From contig NZ_LGCL01000041.1 of assembly GCF_001306115.1 (NCBI RefSeq), forward strand, positions 111,244 through 175,243: a DNA stretch of 64,000 bases, written 5' to 3'. Origin of the DNA: Ornatilinea apprima (GTDB taxonomy: Bacteria; Chloroflexota; Anaerolineae; Anaerolineales; Anaerolineaceae). Positions 35,344-44,782 of this stretch are shown piece after piece. Each line of letters opens with the position of its first letter. Position 1 is the first letter of the stretch. The notes beneath the pieces are model-generated. The model was not told where the DNA came from and made no database searches. It saw only the letters and a program-made list of their open reading frames with translations. Both the position numbers and the translations under genes were made by a program.

Positions 35344-36594
35344 ATGGTCTCAGATTTGGATCGAAAAGTGGATTTGCTTATCATCGGCGGCGGACCGGCT
35401 GGCTTTTTCGGCGCGCTGGCCTGCAAAGCCGCGCGGCCGGCCTCCAGCGTCCTGATCCTGGAAAAATCAGCCAAGCCCCTCTCAAAAGTGCTCGTCTCCG
35501 GCGGCGGGCGCTGCAACCTGACCAACGCCACCTTCGATCCGGCGCAGCTGGTCCATTTCTATCCACGCGGCGGCAAGGCCCTGCGCGGAGCCTTTAGCCG
35601 CTTTGCCCCCCAGGATACGATGCAATGGTTCGAGAGCCACGGGGTAGCCCTGAAAACCGAAGCGGATGGTCGCGTTTTCCCCGTCAGTGATGACGCGCGC
35701 ACCATTGTCCAATGTCTGCTTTCAGAGGCCGAGCGTGCCGGTGTTGAACTGCGGACGCACAGCCCCGTCGAAGCCCTGCACTGCGGCCAGCACGGGTTTC
35801 AAGTCAGAACCTCCGGCACAGAAATCCTGCACGCCCGCACCCTGCTGCTGGCCACCGGCGGAGATCGCAACAGCTTCGCCCTGGCGGCGGCCTGTGGCCA
35901 CACCCTCATTCCGCCCGTTCCTTCCTTGTTTTCCTTCGCCATTCGCGACACCCGCCTGGAAGGGCTGGCCGGCCTTTCGGCAGAGAACGCCGAAATCCGG
36001 CTTGCCGGCACCCGCCTGCAAACCACCGGACCCTTCATCATCACCCACACGGGCATCAGCGGACCGGCTGTACTTAAACTCTCTGCCTGGGCGGCGCGCG
36101 AACTCAACACCGCGCAGTACCAGATGGACATTTTTATCAACTTTTTGCCCGGCTTTAACCCCGAAACCCTTTACCCGCGCCTGCTGGAGATTCGCGAGCA
36201 GAACCCCGACCAGACCGCCTACCCGCAGGCATTGGGCCTCAGCCTGCCGCGCCGCTTGTGGGCGCGCCTGCTGGCCGCCGCCGACATCGCTGCCGGAACC
36301 CTGTGGCGTAACTGCAGCAATACCCGCCTCTACCAGTTGGCCCAGCAGATCACCCGCGCCGAGTTTCACCTGCAGGGGCGTGGTGAGTTCAAAGATGAAT
36401 TTGTTACCGCCGGTGGCGTGGACTTAAACGAAGTGGACTTTCGCGCCATGCAGAGCAAGCTCGTCCCCGGCCTGTTCTTTGCCGGAGAAGTGCTCAATAT
36501 TGATGGGCTGACTGGCGGGTTTAATTTCCAAAATGCCTGGACAACCTCCTACATTGCCGGGCAGGCTGTGGCAGATTATCTCAATCGCCTGTAA
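35344..36594 (+). CDS. HI0933-family (BaiN/YhiN-like) flavoprotein oxidoreductase
   Basis: 416-residue FAD enzyme. The dinucleotide motif is DLLIIGGGPAGFFGALACKA, followed by the family hallmark SGGGRCNLTNA. The C-terminal FAD contact reads GLFFAGEVLNIDGLTGGFN. These proteins are widespread; a few act on bile-acid-type or aromatic enone substrates, but most have no known role. The gene stands alone between a terminator and the his promoter. The start at ATG 35344 (MVSDLDRKVDLL) fits; no overlapping partner is present. Confidence 0.92.
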   Translation: MVSDLDRKVDLLIIGGGPAGFFGALACKAARPASSVLILEKSAKPLSKVLVSGGGRCNLTNATFDPAQLVHFYPRGGKALRGAFSRFAPQDTMQWFESHGVALKTEADGRVFPVSDDARTIVQCLLSEAERAGVELRTHSPVEALHCGQHGFQVRTSGTEILHARTLLLATGGDRNSFALAAACGHTLIPPVPSLFSFAIRDTRLEGLAGLSAENAEIRLAGTRLQTTGPFIITHTGISGPAVLKLSAWAARELNTAQYQMDIFINFLPGFNPETLYPRLLEIREQNPDQTAYPQALGLSLPRRLWARLLAAADIAAGTLWRNCSNTRLYQLAQQITRAEFHLQGRGEFKDEFVTAGGVDLNEVDFRAMQSKLVPGLFFAGEVLNIDGLTGGFNFQNAWTTSYIAGQAVADYLNRL

Positions 36595-36665
36595 AATCAG
36601 GGTAGCAGAAGCGCATGGCGTGGATTCTGGCCAATTCACCGAATAAAAAATCATTATCGGCAGGG

Positions 36666-36694
36666 TTGACAAGCGAAACAAGGTTTGTTATAGT
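36666..36694 (+). promoter_or_regulatory. Promoter of the his operon
   Basis: Perfect TTGACA (36666-36671), 17-base spacer, TATAGT (36689-36694). Transcription should start near 36701, only a few bases before the leader ATG at 36705. Confidence 0.82.
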
Positions 36695-36704
36695 CTTTGA
36701 AGTT

Positions 36705-36779
36705 ATGAACTCTGTCATTCGCGTTAACCACCATCATCATTCCAACCTTGCCCCAAACCGATCGGCGGAGGTCTGGTAA
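36705..36779 (+). CDS. hisL: his operon leader peptide (24 aa, four consecutive His)
   Basis: A 24-codon ORF (MNSVIRVN, then HHHH at codons 9-12, 36729-36740, ending AEVW-stop). It lies between a strong promoter and a perfect intrinsic terminator directly ahead of hisG, the arrangement of classical his attenuators. The predicted transcription start is only about four bases upstream of the ATG and no Shine-Dalgarno is visible, so translation is likely leaderless. Stalling at the His codons under low charged tRNA-His would free the segment that blocks the terminator. Confidence 0.85.
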   Translation: MNSVIRVNHHHHSNLAPNRSAEVW

Positions 36780-36833
36780 GTTTTACCTTAACCTGGTTTT
36801 TCAGAACAACCCCCGGTCACCGGGGGTTTTTTT
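36766..36833 (+). promoter_or_regulatory. his attenuator: antiterminator segment and terminator hairpin
   Basis: Terminator: AACCCCCGG (36808-36816) pairs perfectly with CCGGGGGTT (36820-36828), loop TCA, followed by TTTTT. Possible antiterminator: CGGAGGT (36766-36772), at the leader stop codon, pairs 6 of 7 with ACCCCCG (36809-36815) of the terminator arm. A ribosome at the leader stop would cover 36766-36772 and allow termination; one stalled at the His codons would leave it free. Confidence 0.75.
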
Positions 36834-36860
36834 ATTACCCGCGAGATGTAAGGAGATGTT

Positions 36861-37874
36861 ATGCCAACCGAAGAACGCGCTCTGATCCGCCTTTCTCTGC
36901 CCTCCAAGGGACGCCTGGCCGAAGATTCCTTTCAATTGTTGGAAGAATGCGGCCTGAAGATTTATAAACCCAACCCCCGCCAGTATGCCGCCACCATCCC
37001 GGCCCTGCCCGGTCTGGTGGTGCTCTTCCAGCGCCCCGGTGACATTGTCTCCAGCGTGCGCGATGGCAGCGTGGACTTTGGCATCACCGGTCTGGATGTA
37101 GTCGAGGAATTCAAAGGTCCCAACCAAGACATTCTCATTCTGCACGAAGCCTTGCAGTTTGGCCGCTGCGACCTTTCGCTGGCCGTGCCCGAATCACTGG
37201 AAGGGGTGCAAAGCATGCTTGATCTTCAGGTGTATGCCAGCCGTCTTCCATCCCCCCTGCGCGTGGCGACCAAATACCCGGTTCTCACCACCCAATTCCT
37301 CAACCAATACCAGATTCCCCACACCCTCATCTCCGCCGAAGGCACCCTTGAGCTGGCGCCGACCATTGGCTATGCCGACATCATTTCTGACCTGGTCTCT
37401 TCCGGTCAAACCCTGCGCGACAACCGCCTGCGCCCCCTGCCTGACGGCAACATTCTCCACTCGCAAGCCGTGCTGGTGGCCAACCGCAAAGCCCTGCAAG
37501 AGAATCCCCAGGCGCTGCAAGTGGCCCACACCCTGTTGGAATACATTGAGGCGCACTTGCGCGCGGCGGGCAACCTGGCCATTTTTGCCAACATTCGCGG
37601 CGAATCGCCAGAAGCCATCGCCCGGCTGGTCTCGGAAAAGCCCACCATTCGCGGGCTGCAGGGGCCAACCATCTCGCCCATCCTCTCGCAAGACCCCACC
37701 ACCAAATGGTTCGCCATTAACATCATCGTGCCGCGCGCCGAATTGGGCCAGGCAATCAACGAGCTGCGTTCCATCGGCGGCAGCGGTGTGGTTGTGATGC
37801 CGGTTACCTACATATTTGAAGAAGAACCCCCGCGCTTCAAGGCCATGCTAGCCGCCTTGCAGCCCAAAGCGTAA
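36861..37874 (+). CDS. hisG: ATP phosphoribosyltransferase, long form
   Basis: First step of histidine biosynthesis: ATP plus PRPP gives phosphoribosyl-ATP. 337 residues, so it is the long form with a C-terminal ACT-like regulatory domain (from about 255: LQGPTISPILSQDPTTKWFA, SIGGSGVVVMPVTYIFEEEP) that gives feedback inhibition by histidine; no HisZ partner is needed. The catalytic part shows IRLSLPSKGRLAEDS, DFGITGLDVVEEF and the PRPP loop region LAPTIGYADIISDLVSSG. An AAGGAGATG Shine-Dalgarno precedes ATG 36861. First structural gene behind the attenuator. Confidence 0.96.
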   Translation: MPTEERALIRLSLPSKGRLAEDSFQLLEECGLKIYKPNPRQYAATIPALPGLVVLFQRPGDIVSSVRDGSVDFGITGLDVVEEFKGPNQDILILHEALQFGRCDLSLAVPESLEGVQSMLDLQVYASRLPSPLRVATKYPVLTTQFLNQYQIPHTLISAEGTLELAPTIGYADIISDLVSSGQTLRDNRLRPLPDGNILHSQAVLVANRKALQENPQALQVAHTLLEYIEAHLRAAGNLAIFANIRGESPEAIARLVSEKPTIRGLQGPTISPILSQDPTTKWFAINIIVPRAELGQAINELRSIGGSGVVVMPVTYIFEEEPPRFKAMLAALQPKA

Positions 37875-37909
37875 GCCCTCACCACCCATTTCACCCAAGG
37901 AGAACGAAA

Positions 37910-39232
37910 ATGTTCAAGCAGTACAGCCCCCAGACCGCCCAGGAAACCATTTTGAAACGCGTCCCCATGGACGAGTTTGACGTACCCGAAAAATTATTGG
38001 ACAGTATTGCCGCCTTATTTGGCGAGCGCCTCACCCCCGACCAGGCCGTGGCACGTATTCTGCGCGAAGTGCGCCAGGAAGGCGACGCCGCCCTGCGCCG
38101 CTGGACGCAAAAATTGGATGGCCAATCGCCCGATTCCTTCCGCGTGCCCGAAGAGGACGTTCGCGCCGCCTTGCAATCCCTGTCGGACGAAGAATTAAAC
38201 GCCCTGCAGTTGGCCGCCGACCGCATCCGCCGCTTTCACCAGGCCCAGCCGGTTACTTCGTGGTTCACCAACGCCCTCGGCGGCACGCTGGGCCAGTTCA
38301 TGCGCCCCATCCGCCGTGTGGGTCTCTACATTCCCGGCGGCACCGCGCCCCTGCCCTCCAGCGTGCTCATGTCCGCCGTCATCGCCCAGGTGGCCGGCGT
38401 GAAAGAAATTGCCATTGTTGCCCCGCCGCAGAAGCAAACCGGAACCATCCATCCCTCCATCCTGGCCGCCGCCGCCCTGATCGGCATCACCGAAGTCTAC
38501 GCCATTGGCGGCGCGCAGGCCATCGCTGCCCTGGCCTTTGGCACCGAGAGCATCCCGCGCGTGGATAAAATCTACGGCCCCGGCAACCTGTTTGTCGCCC
38601 TGGCCAAGCGCCAGGTCTTCGGCACGGTCGGCATCGACAGCGTTGCCGGCCCCACCGAGACGGTTGTTATCGCCGACGAATCAGCCAACCCCGCCTGGGT
38701 GGCCGCCGATCTGCTGGCGCAGGCCGAACACGACGTGTTGGCCTCCGCCATCCTGCTCACCCCTTCCGAGAGCCTGATTAAAAAAGTGCAGGAAGAAGTG
38801 GTCAAACAGTACAACGTGCGCGACCGCAACGAAATTCTGGAAGCCTCGCTGCAAAACCGCAGCGGCGCGGTGCTGGTCAAAGACCTGCAGCAAGCCGCCG
38901 ACCTGGCCAACCAGTACGCCCCTGAGCATCTTTGTCTGTCCGTTTCCGATCCGTGGCAGCTCTCGCAAGAGATTTACGCCGCGGGCGGCATCTTCATGGG
39001 CGAGAACTCCTTTGAAGTCCTGGGCGATTACGTTGCCGGCCCCAGCCATGTGATGCCCACCGGCGGCTCGGCGCGCTTCAATTCGCCCCTCAACGTGCTG
39101 GACTTCGTGCATGTAGTCAGCCTGGTGGCCCTCGACCCGCAAACCACCCGGCAGATCGCCCCGGCCGCGGCCATCATCGCCGAAACCGAAGGCCTCGACG
39201 CGCACGCCAACGCCGCCAAGGTGCGCTTATGA
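37910..39232 (+). CDS. hisD: Histidinol dehydrogenase
   Basis: Zinc enzyme for the last two oxidation steps, L-histidinol to histidine with NAD. 440 residues. Landmarks are [69 protein letters not shown] and the zinc/substrate region [20 protein letters not shown]. The ATG at 37910 follows AAGGAGAACG. It overlaps hisC by four bases (ATGA). Located 35 bases after hisG. Confidence 0.96.
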   Translation: MFKQYSPQTAQETILKRVPMDEFDVPEKLLDSIAALFGERLTPDQAVARILREVRQEGDAALRRWTQKLDGQSPDSFRVPEEDVRAALQSLSDEELNALQLAADRIRRFHQAQPVTSWFTNALGGTLGQFMRPIRRVGLYIPGGTAPLPSSVLMSAVIAQVAGVKEIAIVAPPQKQTGTIHPSILAAAALIGITEVYAIGGAQAIAALAFGTESIPRVDKIYGPGNLFVALAKRQVFGTVGIDSVAGPTETVVIADESANPAWVAADLLAQAEHDVLASAILLTPSESLIKKVQEEVVKQYNVRDRNEILEASLQNRSGAVLVKDLQQAADLANQYAPEHLCLSVSDPWQLSQEIYAAGGIFMGENSFEVLGDYVAGPSHVMPTGGSARFNSPLNVLDFVHVVSLVALDPQTTRQIAPAAAIIAETEGLDAHANAAKVRL

Positions 39233-40353
39233 GCCGCGTCCGCTTAGCGCCGCGCTTTGAGAACTTCCCGCCTTACACGCCCATTGAGCCGTTTGAGGTG
39301 CTTTCCGCGCGCCTGGGCCTGCCGCCGGAGAAAATCATCAAAGTGGACGCCAATGAGAATCCTTACGGCCCCGCCCCGGCGGTCAAAGAAGCCCTCGCCA
39401 ACCTGCGCTGGGCCAACATCTACCCCGATCCCGAAAGCCGCGCCCTGCGCGCGGCTTTATCCGATTTCACCGGCGCTCCGGCCGAAAACCTGCTGCCCGG
39501 TGCTGGCGCGGATGAGCTGATCGACCTGATTCTGCGCCTAGTGCTCGAACCCGGCGATGTGGTGCTGAACTTCCCGCCCACCTTTGGCATGTATCCCTTC
39601 GACACCCTGCTCAACGCCGGGCAGGTGATCGATGTTCCGCGCCTGCCCGACTTCTCGCTCGATCTGCCAGCCATTCGCCGCGCCGTGGAGGAGCACCAGC
39701 CTAAAGCCATGTTCCTCACCACCCCCAACAACCCGGATGGGCATTTCCCGCCCGCCGCGGTGCTGGACGAGCTGCTCGAACTGCCCCTATTGGTGGTAGT
39801 GGACGAAGCGTACATTGAATTTACCCGCGAGGGCGGCCGCCTGGGAGAAAACCTCAGCCGCATCCGCAGCGTCCCGCAGCGTGAAAACCTGATCGTGCTG
39901 CGCACCTTCAGCAAGTGGGCCGGGCTGGCCGGTCTGCGCGTGGGTTATGGCGCCTTCCCCACCTGGATGATGCCCGCCCTGTGGGCCGCCAAGCAGCCCT
40001 ACAACGTGAACGTGGCCGCCAGCGAAGCCGCCCTGGCCTCGCTGCGCTCGCTCGATTTCCTGGCCGCCAACGTGGAGCGCCTCAAAGCCGAGCGCGAGCG
40101 CCTGTTCGGGCTGCTGCAAAGCGTCCCGTATCTCACCCCGTACCCATCCCAGGCCAACTTCATCCTGTGCGGCGTCAAACAAATCCCTGCCAGCCAGCTC
40201 AAAGCCAGCCTGGCCGCGCGCGGTATTCTGGTGCGCTATTACAACACCCCCTACCTGCGCGACATGATCCGCATCAGCATTGGCCGCCCCGCAGAGAGCG
40301 ACGCGGTGATCGCCGCGCTGCGCGAACTGGCAGAAGAGAAGAGTGAACCATGA
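39229..40353 (+). CDS. hisC: Histidinol-phosphate aminotransferase
   Basis: PLP-dependent class II aminotransferase converting imidazole-acetol phosphate to histidinol phosphate. 374 residues. Features are [55 protein letters not shown] and the PLP-lysine motif [17 protein letters not shown]. The start overlaps the hisD stop and the stop overlaps the hisB start, both as ATGA, so all three are tightly coupled. Confidence 0.96.
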   Translation: MSRVRLAPRFENFPPYTPIEPFEVLSARLGLPPEKIIKVDANENPYGPAPAVKEALANLRWANIYPDPESRALRAALSDFTGAPAENLLPGAGADELIDLILRLVLEPGDVVLNFPPTFGMYPFDTLLNAGQVIDVPRLPDFSLDLPAIRRAVEEHQPKAMFLTTPNNPDGHFPPAAVLDELLELPLLVVVDEAYIEFTREGGRLGENLSRIRSVPQRENLIVLRTFSKWAGLAGLRVGYGAFPTWMMPALWAAKQPYNVNVAASEAALASLRSLDFLAANVERLKAERERLFGLLQSVPYLTPYPSQANFILCGVKQIPASQLKASLAARGILVRYYNTPYLRDMIRISIGRPAESDAVIAALRELAEEKSEP

Positions 40354-41507
40354 AAAAAATTGCCCTCGTTGTATACCCCGGCGTTTCTCAACTCGATGTG
40401 GCCGCCCTGCAAGAGGCCCTGCATGCCTTACGCGGGCTTCCAGACCGCGCGGTGAGTGTGGAGCTGTGCGCCCTACAGGAAAGCGTAACCACCAGCCAAA
40501 CTCAATCCCTGGCCGCTGAGCGGCTGCGTCCGGACCTTTCCACCTACGATTGGGTGATCCTCCCCGGCGCGCCAGACCCGCGCCCCGCGCTGGATACCCC
40601 AGGCCTTTTGGAATGGCTGTCCGGCGCGTCCACCGGCCCCTCGCTGGCCTCTGTGGGGTCCGGCTTGGTGCTGTGCGCCGCCGCCGGGCTGATCACCGGC
40701 CTGCACGCCGCCGCCAACCCACAAACTGCTGCTCTGCTTCAAAAGCACGGGGCCATCCCTGCCGCGGAAAGCCTGCTGCAGGATGGCAAGCTGCTCAGCG
40801 CGCGCGGTTCCGCGGACGCCCTGGCGCTGGCCCTGCGACTGTGCGCCGCCCTGGCCGGTGAAGCCGCCGCCCAGCAGGTACAGAGCGCGCTTGGCCTCAT
40901 GCCATCCGCCCCCAACCGCACCGCCGCCATTACCCGCTCCACCCGCGAGACCAGCATTCGGGTCAGTCTTGACCTCGACGGCAGCGGCAAGCACCAGGTG
41001 AGTACCGGTGTGCCCTTCTTTGATCACATGCTCGACCAGATCGCCGTGCACGGCCTGTTTGACCTGCAAATTGCCGCTAACGGAGACGTGCATATCGATC
41101 CGCATCACACCATGGAAGACGTTGGCCTCACCCTCGGATCGGCCTTCCGCGAGGCGCTGGGCAATAAGGCTGGCATTATCCGCATGGCCAGCTTTGCCGT
41201 TCCCATGGACGAGAGCCTGGCGCGCGTAACCCTCGATTTCTCCGGCCGCCCCTACGCGGTGCTTCACATCCAATGGAGCAATCCCTACCTGGGCGGCAGC
41301 ATCCCCACCTCGCTGTTTGAGCACTTCTTTGAAAGCTTTGCCTTTGAAGCGCGCTGCAACCTGCACATTGAGGTGCCTTACGGGCGCGACGATCATCACA
41401 AAGCCGAAGCCGCCTTCAAAGCCCTGGCGCGCGCCCTCAGCGCCGCCACGCGCGTCGATCCACGCCGCGCCGGCAGCATCCCCTCCAGCAAAGGCATTTT
41501 GATGTAG
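40350..41507 (+). CDS. hisB: DJ-1/PfpI-like domain fused to imidazoleglycerol-phosphate dehydratase
   Basis: 385 residues in two parts. Residues 1 to about 185 are a DJ-1/PfpI (class I glutamine amidotransferase-like) domain: [20 protein letters not shown] and [14 protein letters not shown]. At the nucleophile elbow the sequence is [20 protein letters not shown], where the family normally has a Cys (SVCTGA type); here it is Gly, so the usual chemistry is unlikely. Residues about 190-385 are a complete HisB dehydratase with [45 protein letters not shown] and [18 protein letters not shown]. No HisN-type phosphatase domain. The fusion is unusual for HisB. Confidence 0.93.
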   Translation: MKKIALVVYPGVSQLDVAALQEALHALRGLPDRAVSVELCALQESVTTSQTQSLAAERLRPDLSTYDWVILPGAPDPRPALDTPGLLEWLSGASTGPSLASVGSGLVLCAAAGLITGLHAAANPQTAALLQKHGAIPAAESLLQDGKLLSARGSADALALALRLCAALAGEAAAQQVQSALGLMPSAPNRTAAITRSTRETSIRVSLDLDGSGKHQVSTGVPFFDHMLDQIAVHGLFDLQIAANGDVHIDPHHTMEDVGLTLGSAFREALGNKAGIIRMASFAVPMDESLARVTLDFSGRPYAVLHIQWSNPYLGGSIPTSLFEHFFESFAFEARCNLHIEVPYGRDDHHKAEAAFKALARALSAATRVDPRRAGSIPSSKGILM

Positions 41508-41517
41508 AAAGGCGCTT

Positions 41518-42135
41518 ATGCAAGCATACGACGCACTCCTGGTGGATGCCGGTACCGGCAATCTGCACTCGGTCTACAACGCCCTCACCAGCCAGGGGTT
41601 TCAAATTAAAATCACCCAAAACCCGGCCGACCTGCTGCGCCCCGGCCGCGTCATCCTGCCCGGTGTGGGCGCCTTTCGCGGCTTCATGGATGGGCTGGCC
41701 AGCGCCGGGTTGGTCGAGGGCCTGCAAAACGCCGCCCGGCGCGGCGATCCGTTTCTGGGCATCTGCGTGGGTATGCAGGCGCTGTTTGAGTACAGCACCG
41801 AAATGGGCCAACACCCCGGCCTGGGGCTGATCGCCGGGGAGGTGGAACGCTTTCCCGAATTCGCGGATTTGAAAGTTCCCCACACGGGCTGGAATCAACT
41901 CCATGCCTGCCAGAATCATCCTCTACTCGCCGGGCTGCCCGAGGGCGCGTACGCCTATTTCAATCATTCGTATTACTGCGCCCCGCGAGACAACCGCCTG
42001 CACCTCACCACCACCGGCTACGGCATCGACTTTTGCAGTGCCGTGCAGTGTGAGAATTTGCTCGGCGTGCAGTTTCACCCCGAGAAAAGCCAGCAGGTGG
42101 GCCTGCGCCTGTTGGCCAATTTCATGCGGCTGTGA
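41518..42135 (+). CDS. hisH: Imidazole glycerol phosphate synthase, glutamine amidotransferase subunit
   Basis: Supplies ammonia from glutamine to HisF. 205 residues. Features are LLVDAGTGNLHSVYNAL, LPGVGAFRGFMDGLA, the nucleophile elbow LGICVGMQALFEYS (Cys; family more often ICLGMQ), and the His/Glu pair in GVQFHPEKSQQVG. The ATG at 41518 follows AAAGGCG, 10 bases after hisB. An NYN gene, not hisA, follows directly. Confidence 0.95.
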   Translation: MQAYDALLVDAGTGNLHSVYNALTSQGFQIKITQNPADLLRPGRVILPGVGAFRGFMDGLASAGLVEGLQNAARRGDPFLGICVGMQALFEYSTEMGQHPGLGLIAGEVERFPEFADLKVPHTGWNQLHACQNHPLLAGLPEGAYAYFNHSYYCAPRDNRLHLTTTGYGIDFCSAVQCENLLGVQFHPEKSQQVGLRLLANFMRL

Positions 42136-42146
42136 GGGTGGAAACG

Positions 42147-43262
42147 ATGCGAACGCCCCCTACCTCTCCCCGCGCGGCCGTCTTTCTCGATTTTGAGAAC
42201 CTGGTCTCCACCTCGAAGAATCTCTCCCGCCGCGGCGTGGGTGATTACGGCAGCAGCCCCGAAGTGGACTTCGCGGCCTTTGTGCGGCACGTTGAAGCGC
42301 AATACGGCAGCCTGGCCAAAGAAGACTTTGTCGCCGCCGCCAACTTCAGCCATTACAACGCCCAGTTGGGCGGGCTGAACCGCTGGGCCACCCTGCTCGA
42401 AGTGGACAGCTTCGAGCCGCGCAGCGTGCGCCAGCAGGAGCAGACCAGCGCCGGCAAGCGCCACGTCATTCAGCAGTACGCCGACATGGCCCTGGCTTTC
42501 GCCGCCGGCATCCATGCCGCCCGCCAGCCTGCCGATGTGTATATCTTCATCACCGGCGACAAGTCCTTCGCCGCGGTGGCCGCCGCCATCCGCGACCAGT
42601 TCCAGAAGCAGGTCGTTTTCTTCCTGCCCGATCCCAACCAATCCGCCAGCGTAACGTTGAAAGAGCGCTTTCTTTGCTTCCCCTTCAGCGCCACTCAGCC
42701 CGAACCGGCCGCTGTTGAAGAAGAACCGGCCCCTGAGCCACCCCCCTCGCCAGCGTTGGAAAACCCTTCCAATCAGGTCAAACCGCTGGTAACCCATCTG
42801 CGCAGCGAGCTGCGCACCGCCATCCCCGCCGACCTGGTGCGCGCCGTGCTTGGACCGGCGGGCGCTCAAAAGCTGCTCGACCGCGCCCGATCAGAAGAGC
42901 AAATTGATCTCTGGCACAACGAACAGGGGATTGAATGCGTCTCTTCACGCGCCGAGCGGCTGTTTGGCAAACTGCAAATCATGGAATCGCGCCCATCGGT
43001 GGTGGAAGCCGCCCGCATTTTACTGGCGGTGGCCAGCGCCGGTGAAAGCCGCCAGCCGCCCGGCACCCGCGCCGATTGGCGGCGCTGTCTGAAAGAATCA
43101 GCCAATCTTTCCAACACTGCCGCCAAGCAGTGGTTGGAACGCCTGTTGGACCATGGCATCCTGCGCGACCGCGCCATCACCCGCCCGCTGATCACCCGCG
43201 CCAACCTGACCGCCCTGATCCAGGAGTACGAACAAACCTCTTATCAGAATGGACCCCAATGA
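42147..43262 (+). CDS. NYN (PIN-like) domain protein within the his operon
   Basis: About 371 residues. The N-terminal NYN/PIN-like nuclease domain has AAVFLDFENLVSTSKNL with the first Asp (D-x-E-N), DMALAFAAGIHAARQPADVY and IFITGDKSFAAVAAAIRDQF with the metal-site Asp; the third position of TGD.DF is altered (GDKSF). After a Pro-rich linker (about 190-215) a C-terminal part (LRSELRTAIPADLVRAVLG, LSNTAAKQWLERLLDHGIL) looks like one or more winged helices. Such proteins act on RNA. The start is probably ATG 42147, after GAGGGTGG; a GTG at 42132 overlaps hisH. Coupled to hisA by ATGA. Confidence 0.8.
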   Translation: MRTPPTSPRAAVFLDFENLVSTSKNLSRRGVGDYGSSPEVDFAAFVRHVEAQYGSLAKEDFVAAANFSHYNAQLGGLNRWATLLEVDSFEPRSVRQQEQTSAGKRHVIQQYADMALAFAAGIHAARQPADVYIFITGDKSFAAVAAAIRDQFQKQVVFFLPDPNQSASVTLKERFLCFPFSATQPEPAAVEEEPAPEPPPSPALENPSNQVKPLVTHLRSELRTAIPADLVRAVLGPAGAQKLLDRARSEEQIDLWHNEQGIECVSSRAERLFGKLQIMESRPSVVEAARILLAVASAGESRQPPGTRADWRRCLKESANLSNTAAKQWLERLLDHGILRDRAITRPLITRANLTALIQEYEQTSYQNGPQ

Positions 43263-43999
43263 ATTCATCCTTTGTCATTTTCCCCGCCATAGACCTGCGC
43301 GCAGGCCAGGTGGTGCGTCTCAAAGAAGGCGACCCCGCCCGCCAGACGCATTACTCCGCCGACCCGGCTCAGACCGCCCAAAAATGGCTCGACGCCGGCG
43401 CCCGCTGGCTGCACGTCATCAACCTGGATGGCGCGTTTGAAGAACCCGACAACGCCAACCGCCGCGCCGTGGAACAGATTGTGCAAACTGCCCGCCGCTG
43501 CCAGGCCAAAGTGCAGTTGGGCGGCGGCTTGCGTGACCTGACCTCCGCGCAAGAAGCCCTGGAACTGGGCGTGGCGCGTGTGATTTTCGGCACCCTGGCC
43601 GTTCGCCAGCCGCAGACCATCGCAGAAGCCGTGCGCCGCTGGGGCGCGGAACGTGTGGCCGTCAGCCTCGACGCGCGCGGCGGTGTCATTCAGGTGCGTG
43701 GCTGGCAAGAGACCAGCGGGCTGCTGGTGGAAGATTTCGCGCTTCAATTGAAAGCCATCGGGCTGGAATGGCTGGTCTTCACCGACATCGCCCGCGACGG
43801 CCTGCAGACGGGCATTAATCTGCGGGCTACCGCGCAGCTGGCCCAAAAAACCGGCCTCAAGGTCATCGCCTCCGGCGGCGTGCACCAGATGGAAGATGTG
43901 CGCTCGGCGCGGAGCGCCGGATTGGCCGGCTGCATCGTGGGGCGCGCGCTGTATGAAGGCTCGATTGACCCGCTGGAATTGTTTCAGGGAGAAAAATAA
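43259..43999 (+). CDS. hisA: ProFAR isomerase
   Basis: Phosphoribosylformimino-5-aminoimidazole carboxamide ribotide isomerase, a (beta-alpha)8 barrel of 246 residues. Catalytic Asp residues lie in IFPAIDLRAGQVVRL and VAVSLDARGGVIQ; phosphate loops are LGGGLRDL and VIASGGVHQMED. ATG 43259 (MNSSFVIFPAID) overlaps the NYN stop by four bases; the longer upstream frame is antisense-free but not HisA-like. hisF follows after three bases. Confidence 0.96.
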   Translation: MNSSFVIFPAIDLRAGQVVRLKEGDPARQTHYSADPAQTAQKWLDAGARWLHVINLDGAFEEPDNANRRAVEQIVQTARRCQAKVQLGGGLRDLTSAQEALELGVARVIFGTLAVRQPQTIAEAVRRWGAERVAVSLDARGGVIQVRGWQETSGLLVEDFALQLKAIGLEWLVFTDIARDGLQTGINLRATAQLAQKTGLKVIASGGVHQMEDVRSARSAGLAGCIVGRALYEGSIDPLELFQGEK

Positions 44000-44002
44000 G
44001 CC

Positions 44003-44782
44003 ATGTTAGCTAAACGCATCATCCCCTGCCTCGACGTGGCCGATGGCCGCGTGGTGAAGGGCGTGCACTTTGAAAACCTGCGCGACGCCGGCGATCCGGT
44101 GGAGCAGGCGCGCATTTACGACGCCGCCGGCGCGGACGAGCTGGTGTTTCTGGATATTTCTGCCACCCCGCGCGGGCATGCCACCGTCATCGAAATGGTG
44201 GGGCGCGTCGCCGACCAGGTCTTCATGCCCCTCACCGTGGGCGGCGGCATCCGCAGCGTGGAAGATATGCGCGCCCTGCTGCTGGCCGGCGCGGATAAGG
44301 TCAGCCTCAATTCTGCCGCGGTGCGCCAGCCCGAGCTGCTGGCCGAAGGCGCTCAGCGCTTTGGCAGCCAGTGCATTGTGCTGGCTGTTGACGCGCGCCG
44401 CGTCTCGACGGCTGGCCAAGCCCCCCGCTGGGAGGTGGTCATCAACGGCGGCCGCACCCCCACCGGCCTGGACGCCCTGGAATGGGTGCGGCGCGGCGTG
44501 GAAATTGGCGCCGGGGAAATTCTGCTCACCAGCATGGACGCCGACGGCACTCTGGCCGGCTTTGACCTGGCCCTCACCCGCGCCGTGGCCGACGCGGTCA
44601 GCGTTCCGGTGATTGCCTCAGGCGGCGCAGGCACCCTGGCACACTTTGCCGAGGTGCTCACCCAGGGCCGCGCCGACGCCGCCCTGGCCGCCTCGCTGTT
44701 CCACGACGGCAAGCTGGCCATCCCCGACTTAAAGGCTTACCTTCAGGCCCAGGGTGTGCCGGTCCGCCCGCCCCGTGCCTGA
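44003..44782 (+). CDS. hisF: Imidazole glycerol phosphate synthase, cyclase subunit
   Basis: Barrel partner of HisH that forms imidazole glycerol phosphate and AICAR. 259 residues. The catalytic Asp pair is in [20 protein letters not shown] and [10 protein letters not shown]; other landmarks are [13 protein letters not shown] and [20 protein letters not shown]. The 3' end overlaps the convergent GNAT gene by 40 bases. Following the his genes, transcription must cross this antisense gene to reach hisI. Confidence 0.96.
   Translation: MLAKRIIPCLDVADGRVVKGVHFENLRDAGDPVEQARIYDAAGADELVFLDISATPRGHATVIEMVGRVADQVFMPLTVGGGIRSVEDMRALLLAGADKVSLNSAAVRQPELLAEGAQRFGSQCIVLAVDARRVSTAGQAPRWEVVINGGRTPTGLDALEWVRRGVEIGAGEILLTSMDADGTLAGFDLALTRAVADAVSVPVIASGGAGTLAHFAEVLTQGRADAALAASLFHDGKLAIPDLKAYLQAQGVPVRPPRA

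Noticed and set aside
40473..41561. 362-residue minus-strand ORF opposite hisB
   Set aside because: Shadow of the hisB fusion gene; Gly/Gln/Ala-rich without motifs.
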